From JBFGWM01 sp041588495 (GTDB lineage Bacteria > Pseudomonadota > Gammaproteobacteria > Pseudomonadales > JBFGWM01): a DNA stretch of 6,414 bases. Within the stretch, counting starts at the first letter, position 1; the number at the start of each line of letters is the position of its first letter. The notes below the pieces were generated by a model, which saw only the letters and a program-made list of their open reading frames with translations, did not search any database and was not told the DNA's origin. The stretch is from assembly GCA_041588495.1 (NCBI GenBank), contig JBFGWM010000163.1, positions 1-6,414 of the forward strand, written 5' to 3'. Both the position numbers and the translations under genes were made by a program. Positions 1-6,414 of the stretch are shown here, piece by piece.

Positions 1-2292
<2,292 letters not shown>

Positions 2293-2427
2293 CGGCGATC
2301 CCCACGATCTTCAGGTAGATTTACAACGCTGGCACCGGGCAGTGATTTGCAACGGCGCCTGCGGTCAGTACGGGTTGACTCCGGCAGTTACCGGATGCCT
2401 CCCGCGCACTTTTTCTTCTGCGACGAG

Positions 2428-2456
2428 AAAAGGCCGGCGGCACGCGGCCGCCAGCC
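2428..2456 (-). terminator. Intrinsic terminator / attenuator between rplL and rpoB
   Basis: Read on the minus strand, a 10-bp stem GGCTGGCGGC / GCCGCCGGCC (one U-G pair) with the loop CGCGT is followed directly by TTTT and then CTCGTC. It begins 54 bases after the rplL stop and leaves 135 bases before the rpoB start. In E. coli the rplL-rpoB gap holds an attenuator that lets only part of the transcripts into rpoBC, and this hairpin sits in the same place. The U-tract is short (four U, then C), which fits partial rather than complete termination. The rest of the 2293-2510 gap holds only a small CCGG/CCGG hairpin at 2381-2394. Confidence 0.82.
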
Positions 2457-2510
2457 ATTTTCAGCCTGGTCGCTGTTCAGCAAGATGTATCAGGCCAATC
2501 CAGCCGGAAC

Positions 2511-2894
2511 TTACTTGAGTTCCGCGCCAGCACCCGCATCTTCGAACTTCTTCTTGATCTGTTCGGCTTCGTCCTTGGAAACAGCTTCCTTGACGGTCGC
2601 CGGAGCGCTTTCGACAAGTTCCTTGGCTTCCTTGAGACCGAGACCGGTCACTTCGCGAACGACCTTGATCGCGTTGACCTTCTTCTCGCCCGCCGAAGTC
2701 AGAACCACGTCGAACTCGGTTTGCTCCTCGGCGGCAGCACCGGCGTCTCCGCCAGCGGCCGGACCGGCCGCGACGGCAACAGCGGCAGCGGCCGTCACGC
2801 CAAACTTGTCTTCCATCGCCGAGATGAGCTCGACGACTTCCATGACGCTCATTTCGGAAATTGCTTCAAGAATATCTTCTTTGGACAGTGCCAT
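2511..2894 (-). CDS. rplL: 50S ribosomal protein L7/L12
   Basis: This is the flexible stalk protein of the 50S subunit. It is present as several dimers on L10 and recruits and stimulates the translational GTPases. The 127 residues (E. coli 121) divide as expected: an N-terminal dimerisation domain (about 1-33), an Ala/Gly/Pro hinge (34-55, somewhat longer than in E. coli, which accounts for the length), and a C-terminal factor-binding domain (57-127). The factor-binding surface KVVREVTGLGLKEAKELVE lies at 77-95. The ATG at 2894 has a good Shine-Dalgarno TGGAGA (2906-2901), and the stop is TAA. The gene follows rplJ after 62 bases and is followed by the attenuator before rpoB. Since L12 is needed in multiple copies, strong independent initiation here is expected. 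Confidence 0.98.
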   Translation of the reverse strand: MALSKEDILEAISEMSVMEVVELISAMEDKFGVTAAAAVAVAAGPAAGGDAGAAAEEQTEFDVVLTSAGEKKVNAIKVVREVTGLGLKEAKELVESAPATVKEAVSKDEAEQIKKKFEDAGAGAELK

Positions 2895-2956
2895 TTTCGT
2901 TCTCCAGTTAAATCTAAATGCAAATCTTCAGGGACATCGACAGGCGCAGGTGACGG

Positions 2957-3487
2957 TCAGGCAGCGGCCTGCTTCTGGTCGCGAACCGCGACCAGCGTGC
3001 GAACCAGCTTGACCGGAACCGCCTGCATGGTCTGTGCGAGCTTCGTGACCGGGGCCTGCATGGTGCGCAGGAGCATTGCCAGTGCCTCGTCACGGGTCGG
3101 CAGGCTTGCGACCGCCCCGATTTCACTTGCATCCAGCAACTTGCCACCAATCGCGAGTGCCTTGACCTCGAGCGCCTCGTTATCTTTGGCGAACTCCTTG
3201 ATCACGCGTGCAGCGGACCCCGGATCCTCCTTCGAAAGCGCTACCAGCGTCGGCCCGGTCAGGGCCTCTGTCAGGCATTCCAACTCGGTACCTGCCACGG
3301 CCCGCCGTGCGAGGGTGTTGCGCACCACCCGCATGTAGACCTGCGATTCCCGAGCCTTGCTGCGCAGTGCAGTCATCTGCTCAACCGTCAGACCGTGGTA
3401 ATCTGCGAGCACGGCGGAAAGCGCTTCCGACGCAGCAGCATTTACCTCGGCGACGATCGCCTGCTTGTCTTCAAGTTTCAGTGCCAC
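2957..3487 (-). CDS. rplJ: 50S ribosomal protein L10
   Basis: L10 forms the base of the L7/L12 stalk. It binds 23S rRNA with its N-terminal domain and L12 dimers with its C-terminal helix. The 176 residues begin MALKLEDKQAIVAEV, matching E. coli MALNLQDKQAIVAEV. The conserved rRNA-binding stretch RVVRNTLARR is at 53-62 and the L12-binding helix is at about 155-172. The start codon is GTG at 3487, chosen by homology and by the strong Shine-Dalgarno GGGAGG (3502-3497) nine bases upstream; no in-frame ATG lies nearby. The protein is about ten residues longer than E. coli L10, mostly between 141 and 158 (a MQAPVTKLAQTMQAVP stretch with a near-repeat of MQA-P-V-KL). L10-L12 complexes are known to repress their own mRNA through the leader at 3488-3784. 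Confidence 0.97.
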   Translation of the reverse strand: MALKLEDKQAIVAEVNAAASEALSAVLADYHGLTVEQMTALRSKARESQVYMRVVRNTLARRAVAGTELECLTEALTGPTLVALSKEDPGSAARVIKEFAKDNEALEVKALAIGGKLLDASEIGAVASLPTRDEALAMLLRTMQAPVTKLAQTMQAVPVKLVRTLVAVRDQKQAAA

Positions 3488-3496
3488 TGAACTCTA

Positions 3497-3502
3497 CCTC
3501 CC
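3497..3502 (-). promoter_or_regulatory. Ribosome binding site for the GTG start of rplJ
   Basis: GGGAGG lies 9 bases before GTG at 3487 and decides this non-ATG start. A perfect hairpin with a 6-bp stem (3510-3525) ends only 7 bases upstream, so folding of the leader could affect access to this site. Confidence 0.8.
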
Positions 3503-3730
3503 GGAATCTGGCAGGAAGACCTGCCCGTTCCCGTTTTGTTCGGCACGCACGCGTGCCACCATTGCCAAAGCGGAGAACGGTCCGGAAACCATCCCTGCCG
3601 CCTGCGCAGGTATCCTCGCGGAAATTAAGTCGTCACCATGGGTGAAGACACCTGCGGTCTTTGACGGAGCCCGGGGAAACCGGGCACACCAAAGTTCGCT
3701 TTCGAAAGTCGCTTCCGGGTGACTCCGGGA

Positions 3731-3750
3731 CTCCCCCGAACTCCCCCGAA
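3731..3750 (-). repeat. Exact 10-bp tandem repeat in the rplJ leader
   Basis: The unit TTCGGGGGAG (minus strand) occurs twice with no spacer or mismatch. It lies about 35 bases downstream of the candidate -10 box, early in the leader RNA. The G-rich units could pair with C-rich segments of the leader, but no function can be assigned from sequence alone. Confidence 0.7.
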
Positions 3751-3784
3751 ACAACTTTCCAGTGGACAGCCATCCCGCCAAAGC

Positions 3785-3813
3785 GTGTTAGCTGCCCCCA
3801 CTTTCTCAATCAA
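3785..3813 (-). promoter_or_regulatory. Candidate sigma70-type promoter for rplJL(-rpoB)
   Basis: On the minus strand TTGATT (3813-3808) and TAACAC (3790-3785) are separated by exactly 17 bases. This is 4/6 and 3/6 against TTGACA and TATAAT. It lies 43 bases after the rplA stop and about 300 bases before rplJ, the place where E. coli has its rplJ promoter. The -10 match is weak, so this is a prediction by position and spacing. Confidence 0.42.
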
Positions 3814-3856
3814 TATGGCCGCGGAGCGCGTCGGCCCCGCAAATCACTCCAGAATC

Positions 3857-4558
3857 TCAGGAAGCGGCTTCCAAGCTCGACTGGTCGATTGCGAGACCAG
3901 GGCCCATCGTCGAAGACACAGTGATCTTTTTCAGGTAAATGCCTTTCGCCGACGCCGGCTTCAGTTTGCGGAGATCCGTGAGCAGCGCCTCGAGGTTCCC
4001 GAGCAGCGCCTTGTTCTCAAAACCCACCTTGCCAATGGAGGCATGGATCAAGCCGTTACGGTCGGTACGGAACCGGACCTGCCCACCCTTGGCATTCTTG
4101 ACCGCAGTCTCGACGTCGGGAGTGACAGTGCCGACCTTGGGGTTCGGCATCAGGCCGCGCGGCCCCAGGATCTGGCCGAGTTGCCCTACCACCCGCATTG
4201 CGTCCGGCGTGGCAATCACCACGTCGAAATTCAATTCCCCGCCCTTGATCGACTCGGCAAGGTCCTCAAAACCCACAACGTCCGCTCCAGCAGAACGCGC
4301 AATGTCAGCCTTCTCGCCCTGGGCGAAAACGGCGACCCGCACTTCCTTGCCGCTGCCGTTGGGAAGCACCGTCGAACCACGAACAACCTGGTCGGACTTG
4401 CGCGGATCCACGCCGAGGTTGATCGAGACGTCGATAGATTCCTTGAACTTCACGGTGGAGAGTTCGCTCACGAGGGTCAGCGCTTCGTCAACCGGATACA
4501 ATTTGCCCGGCTCAACCTTTTCCCGGATGGCACGTACCCGCTTCGTCATCTTCGCCAT
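3857..4558 (-). CDS. rplA: 50S ribosomal protein L1
   Basis: L1 binds 23S rRNA in the mobile stalk near the E site and helps release deacylated tRNA. It is also the known translational repressor of the rplKA mRNA. The 233 residues (E. coli 234) start MAKMTKRVRAIREKVEPG, against MAKLTKRMRVIREKVDAT. They carry the invariant VGQLGQILGPRGLMPNPKVGT at about 124-144 and the usual C-terminal KKITVSSTMGPG. ATG at 4558 is preferred over the GTG codon just before it, because it gives the family start. Its A is also the last base of the rplK stop (TGATG), a one-base overlap that implies translational coupling. The Shine-Dalgarno GGAGGG (4570-4565) is inside the end of rplK, 6 bases upstream. The stop is TGA. 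Confidence 0.98.
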   Translation of the reverse strand: MAKMTKRVRAIREKVEPGKLYPVDEALTLVSELSTVKFKESIDVSINLGVDPRKSDQVVRGSTVLPNGSGKEVRVAVFAQGEKADIARSAGADVVGFEDLAESIKGGELNFDVVIATPDAMRVVGQLGQILGPRGLMPNPKVGTVTPDVETAVKNAKGGQVRFRTDRNGLIHASIGKVGFENKALLGNLEALLTDLRKLKPASAKGIYLKKITVSSTMGPGLAIDQSSLEAAS

Positions 4559-4989
4559 CACACGCCCTCCGTTTCCAGGCCCATGCTGCGTGCCGATCCG
4601 GCAATGGTACGCACTGCGGCGTCCATGTCGGCAGCAGTCAGGTCGGGCATTTTGACCGTTGCGATTTCTTCCAACTGGGCACGGGTCACCTTCCCAACTT
4701 TTTCCGTATTGGGACGCGCACTGCCCGACTTCAGGCCGGCCGCTTTCTTCAGCAAAACAGCTGCCGGGGGCGTCTTGGTGATGAACGTGAAACTGCGGTC
4801 GCTGTAAACGGTGATCACCACCGGAAGCGGAAGGCCGGGCTCAGTACCCTGCGTCTGGGCATTAAAGGCCTTGCAGAATTCCATGATGTTCACCCCGTGC
4901 TGGCCCAGAGCGGGGCCGACCGGAGGACTGGGGTTCGCCTGCCCCGCAGGCACCTGCAGCTTGATATAAGCTTCGATTTTCTTTGCCAT
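4558..4989 (-). CDS. rplK: 50S ribosomal protein L11
   Basis: L11 is part of the GTPase-associated centre. It binds 23S rRNA helices 43-44, is needed for activation of RelA in the stringent response in E. coli, and forms part of the thiostrepton site. The 143 residues match E. coli L11 (142) along the whole length. The proline-rich N-terminal segment NPSPPVGPALGQHGVNIMEF covers residues 19-38, with P20, P22, P23 and P26 intact, and the C-terminal rRNA-binding domain ends IAGSARSMGLETEGV. ATG at 4989 has the Shine-Dalgarno TGGAG (5001-4997) 7 bases upstream. The 95-base gap to nusG is where an L1-binding site would be expected; I see short inverted repeats there but cannot identify the site with confidence. 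Confidence 0.98.
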   Translation of the reverse strand: MAKKIEAYIKLQVPAGQANPSPPVGPALGQHGVNIMEFCKAFNAQTQGTEPGLPLPVVITVYSDRSFTFITKTPPAAVLLKKAAGLKSGSARPNTEKVGKVTRAQLEEIATVKMPDLTAADMDAAVRTIAGSARSMGLETEGV

Positions 4990-5084
4990 TTTTACACTCC
5001 AGTTGGGTTCAAGCGCATTTCTGCTCCCCGTTCTGCGGTCCAGGCTGGCGGCCGGGCCCTACAGTTACAAAATCGTACGATCGC

Positions 5085-5618
5085 TCAGGCCTTCTCGACC
5101 TGGCCAAACTCCAGTTCCACCGGCGTGGAGCGACCAAAAATCACCACCGCGACCTGCAGGCGGCTCTTTTCATAATTGACCTCTTCCACGACACCGCTGA
5201 AGTCCGCAAATGGCCCATCGACCACCCGCACCATCTCTCCGGCTTCGAACAGTGTTTTCGGCTTCGGCTTGTCGGTGCCATCCTCGACCCGGCGCAGAAT
5301 CGCATCCGCCTCCGCATCAGTAATCGGTGCCGGTTTGTCTGCCGTACCACCGATAAAACCCATGACTCTTGGCGTATTCTTGACCATGTGCCAGGTGCGC
5401 TCGTTCATCTCCATGTTCACGAGCACGTAACCCGGGAAAAACTTGCGCTCGCTTTTCCGCTTCTGGCCACCACGCATCTCGACCACCTCTTCGGTGGGCA
5501 CGAGAATGTCGCCAAAATAATCCTGCAGCTCCTGGAGCTCGATCTGCTCCCGCAACGCCCGCATTACGCTCTTTTCGTAGCCGGAATACGCATGGACCAC
5601 ATACCAACGCTTAGCCAC
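5085..5618 (-). CDS. nusG: Transcription termination/antitermination factor NusG
   Basis: NusG binds the polymerase clamp and suppresses pausing with its NGN domain. Its KOW domain contacts Rho or ribosomal protein S10. The 177 residues hold the NGN domain at about 3-110, with WYVVHAYSGYE (5-15), RKSERKFFPGYV (54-65) and PRVMGFIGG (83-91). The KOW domain follows at about 125-177, with GEMVRVVDGPFADFSG at 127-142. The frame stays open upstream to a TTG at 5636, inside secE, but GTG at 5618 gives the family start MAKRWYVV and sits 6 bases after a perfect AGGAGG. It lies 10 bases downstream of secE, so the two are surely co-transcribed. The stop is TGA, and no terminator with a U-tract follows. 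Confidence 0.97.
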   Translation of the reverse strand: MAKRWYVVHAYSGYEKSVMRALREQIELQELQDYFGDILVPTEEVVEMRGGQKRKSERKFFPGYVLVNMEMNERTWHMVKNTPRVMGFIGGTADKPAPITDAEADAILRRVEDGTDKPKPKTLFEAGEMVRVVDGPFADFSGVVEEVNYEKSRLQVAVVIFGRSTPVELEFGQVEKA

Positions 5619-5623
5619 GCATG

Positions 5624-5630
5624 ACCTCCT
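5624..5630 (-). promoter_or_regulatory. Shine-Dalgarno AGGAGGT that sets the nusG GTG start
   Basis: AGGAGGT begins within the secE stop codon TAG (5631-5629) and ends 5 bases before GTG at 5618. An ATG at 5622-5620 is only 2-3 bases away and out of frame, opening just ATG-CGT-GGC-TAA. The spacing therefore favours the GTG as the nusG start. Confidence 0.8.
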
Positions 5631-6006
5631 AAGCAATCAGGCTGGCGATGATCCAGCTCAAAAGCGAATCGACACCCCAAAGAAAAATGGAGGTGAGAAC
5701 GACCACCGCCAGAACGACCAGAGTCGTCTGGGTCGTTTCCGGCCGAGTCGGCCACACAACCTTGCGAATCTCGATTCGCGACTCGCGCAGCAATACCGAA
5801 AAGGCGCGGCCTTTCGCCGTTTGCAAGGCCACCCCGATCGCCAGCAATCCAATGCCAACAAGGGCCAGCACCCGGTACAACAAGGGTTCAGCGGCATAAA
5901 AATGATTGCCGTAGACACCTGCCGCCACGAGGGACAACGCAACGAACCACTTGAGGCCGTCAAGCCGCGATCCGGTCTCTTGTACAGCTGTACTTTTCGT
6001 ATTCAT
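5629..6006 (-). CDS. secE: Preprotein translocase subunit SecE
   Basis: SecE clamps the SecY channel of the inner-membrane SecYEG translocon. The 125 residues show the three-helix layout of gammaproteobacterial SecE (E. coli 127 aa). Hydrophobic segments lie at about 18-37, 42-62 and 95-121. Between the second and third is the conserved cytoplasmic amphipathic helix and hinge, ESRIEIRKVVWPTRPETTQT (75-94), the family signature. ATG at 6006 matches the family length. Its ribosome site is weak: the nearest purine run (GGGAAAGGG) lies about 15 bases upstream. The stop TAG overlaps the nusG Shine-Dalgarno. A weak promoter-like pair, TGGACC (6098-6093) and TAATAG (6075-6070) with a 17-base spacer, is the best candidate I find for local initiation, but it is not convincing. 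Confidence 0.97.
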   Translation of the reverse strand: MNTKSTAVQETGSRLDGLKWFVALSLVAAGVYGNHFYAAEPLLYRVLALVGIGLLAIGVALQTAKGRAFSVLLRESRIEIRKVVWPTRPETTQTTLVVLAVVVLTSIFLWGVDSLLSWIIASLIA

Positions 6007-6042
6007 CCGCTGGAAACAACCCTTTCCCGCCGCGATCCGAGC

Positions 6043-6055
6043 ACCTGGACCAGGT
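6043..6055. repeat. 13-bp perfect inverted repeat upstream of secE
   Basis: ACCTGGACCAGGT is a 6-1-6 palindrome centred 43 bases before the secE ATG. The one-base spacer rules out a stable hairpin with those arms at full length, so a protein-binding site is conceivable. No regulator can be named and chance cannot be excluded. Confidence 0.4.
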
Positions 6056-6083
6056 TGCTTCTCTCCCGCCTATTACTTTCTGG

Positions 6084-6112
6084 TATCCGCCCGGTCCAGA
6101 CCCCGGGAGATA
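6084..6112 (-). other. Hairpin directly 3' of tRNA-Trp
   Basis: On the minus strand, TATCT followed by CCCGG pairs with CCGGG and GGATA. This gives about 10 bp with one bulged C and an 8-base loop. It starts one base after the tRNA CCA end. No U-tract follows (the next bases are CCAGAAAG), so it is not an intrinsic terminator. A tRNA 3'-trailer or RNase processing hairpin that separates the tRNA from the secE-nusG mRNA is the likelier role. Confidence 0.45.
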
Positions 6113-6113
6113 C

Positions 6114-6189
6114 TGGCAGGCCAGGAGGGAATCGAACCCCCAACCTTCGGTTTTGGAGACCGATGCTCTGCCAATTGAGCTACTGGCCT
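6114..6189 (-). tRNA. tRNA-Trp, anticodon CCA, with encoded 3' CCA
   Basis: The 76-base gene folds as a complete cloverleaf. The acceptor stem is AGGCCAG / CTGGCCT, the D-arm is GCTCAATTGGCAGAGC, the anticodon stem is TCGGT / ACCGA, and the loop CTCCAAA puts CCA at positions 34-36. The T-arm GGGGG-TTCGATT-CCCTC is followed by discriminator G73 and an encoded CCA. G73 is the known identity base for bacterial TrpRS. It closely resembles E. coli tRNA-Trp in the D and anticodon arms. It lies between tuf and secE. The 5' end is immediately preceded by the tuf terminator's U-tract, so its expression may depend on readthrough or on a promoter I cannot see. Confidence 0.98.
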
Positions 6190-6190
6190 G

Positions 6191-6235
6191 TAACAAACAA
6201 AAGCGCAGCAGAACCCCTACGGAGCTCTGCCGCGC
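6191..6235 (-). terminator. Strong intrinsic terminator after tuf, abutting tRNA-Trp
   Basis: The RNA can form a continuous 15-bp stem with three G-U pairs. The arm at 6235-6221 pairs with the arm at 6217-6203 around the 3-base loop GTA. TTTTGTTTGTTA follows directly (6202-6191). The stem begins 19 bases after the tuf stop and the U-tract ends one base before the tRNA 5' end. This is the best terminator structure in the window. Incomplete termination would let tuf transcripts continue into tRNA-Trp and secE-nusG. Confidence 0.88.
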
Positions 6236-6254
6236 GTATTCATGTAGCGAAAAT

Positions 6255-6414
6255 TTACTCGATAATTTTCGTTACCACGCCGGCCCCGACGGTGCGGCCA
6301 CCCTCGCGAATTGCGAAGCGCAGGCCATCTTCCATCGCGATCGGCGCGATCAGCGTCACCTTCATGCTCACGTTGTCGCCAGGCATGACCATTTCAACGC
6401 CTTCCGGCAATTCG
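6255..6414 (-). CDS. tuf: Elongation factor Tu, C-terminal 52 residues (runs off the right edge)
   Basis: EF-Tu is the GTPase that brings aminoacyl-tRNA to the ribosomal A site. Only the end of domain III is present. It begins ELPEGVEMVMPGDNVSMKV and ends with the near-invariant DGLRFAIREGGRTVGAGVV followed by TKIIE and TAA, against E. coli ...VVAKVLG. The partner tRNA-Trp and secE lie downstream, as next to tufB in gammaproteobacteria. Whether a second tuf copy exists elsewhere cannot be seen here. The first 340 or so residues, including the GTP-binding domain, lie outside the window. Confidence 0.98.
   Translation of the reverse strand, partial: ELPEGVEMVMPGDNVSMKVTLIAPIAMEDGLRFAIREGGRTVGAGVVTKIIE

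Larger units (their letters stand above)
3488..3784 (-). promoter_or_regulatory. rplJ mRNA leader, probable L10-L12 autoregulatory region
   Basis: Most of the 369 bases between rplA and rplJ are non-coding and rich in inverted repeats. On the minus strand these are: GCCCGG / CCGGGC with loop TTTCC (3685-3669); the palindrome CTTTCGAAAG (3708-3699); GGTG / CACC with loop TCTT near 3650; the palindrome CCTGCGCAGG (3610-3601); GGCACG / CGTGCC with loop CGTG (3557-3542); and GGCAGG / CCTGCC with loop TCTT (3525-3510) next to the rplJ Shine-Dalgarno. In many bacteria this leader binds the L10(L12) complex and blocks translation of rplJL. The position and hairpin density fit, but I did not match the conserved L10-binding core base by base, so the exact boundaries are open. 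Short open frames in this stretch have no recognisable protein and no good start signals. Confidence 0.6.

Noticed and set aside
2347..3338. Plus-strand open frames opposite rplL and rplJ and across the rplL-rpoB gap.
   Set aside because: They are antisense shadows of strongly conserved ribosomal protein genes; low-complexity Ala/Ser/Thr translations reflect the L12 hinge read backwards.
3494..3813. Two minus-strand open frames of 62 and 95 codons in the rplJ leader.
   Set aside because: No recognisable protein features and no good ribosome site. They run through the inverted repeats and the tandem repeat expected of an RNA leader.
3818..3841. GC-rich inverted repeat (GGCCG / CGGCC) just after rplA as a terminator.
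   Set aside because: The stem is short with a 10-base loop and is followed by ATATTGATT rather than a U-tract, so it is not a credible intrinsic terminator.
4990..5084. Possible promoter (TACGAT at 5081-5076 region), the palindrome ATCGTACGAT (5072-5081) and a possible L1-binding site ahead of rplK.
   Set aside because: No acceptable -35 box lies 16-18 bases upstream of TACGAT, a 10-bp palindrome is weak evidence, and I could not fit the rRNA-like L1 site to the leader. Expected by analogy with E. coli but not shown.

Overview
This window is the tuf - tRNA-Trp - secE - nusG - rplKA - rplJL - rpoB ribosomal protein / RNA polymerase region of a proteobacterium, probably a gammaproteobacterium. 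Every gene lies on the minus strand, so transcription runs from the right end (6414) to the left end (1). The evidence for the lineage is the proteins and the gene order. NusG starts MAKRWYVV and is 177 aa, as I remember it from Pseudomonas-like gammaproteobacteria. EF-Tu, L11, L1, L10 and L7/L12 align to their E. coli counterparts almost without gaps. A tRNA-Trp gene sits between tuf and secE. The DNA is moderately GC-rich. I cannot name a genus.

Layout in order of transcription: the last 52 codons of tuf (6414-6255); a strong intrinsic terminator (6235-6191); tRNA-Trp with encoded CCA (6189-6114); a trailer hairpin; secE (6006-5629); nusG (5618-5085, GTG start); rplK (4989-4558); rplA (4558-3857, overlapping rplK by one base); a 369-base leader with a candidate promoter and several hairpins of the L10-leader type; rplJ (3487-2957, GTG start); rplL (2894-2511); a 218-base gap with an intrinsic terminator-like attenuator; and the first 764 codons of rpoB (2292-1, cut off by the window edge).

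The genes work together in making protein and RNA. EF-Tu delivers aminoacyl-tRNA, and tRNA-Trp is one of its cargoes. L11, L1, L10 and L7/L12 form the two mobile stalks of the 50S subunit, where EF-Tu and EF-G act. NusG joins RNA polymerase to Rho and to the ribosome. RpoB is the polymerase beta subunit. SecE is part of the SecYEG translocon. The attenuator before rpoB fits the known need for fewer polymerase subunits than ribosomal proteins.

The region is conserved housekeeping DNA. I see no mobile element, CRISPR array, defence system or unknown gene cluster. The most notable departure from the textbook is in RpoB. About 46 residues are inserted after the conserved MKFNRR segment. The insert looks like a third copy of a roughly 48-residue module, the first two copies of which lie at residues 246-341. 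A second point of interest is that the terminator after tuf has its U-tract running right up to the 5' end of tRNA-Trp.
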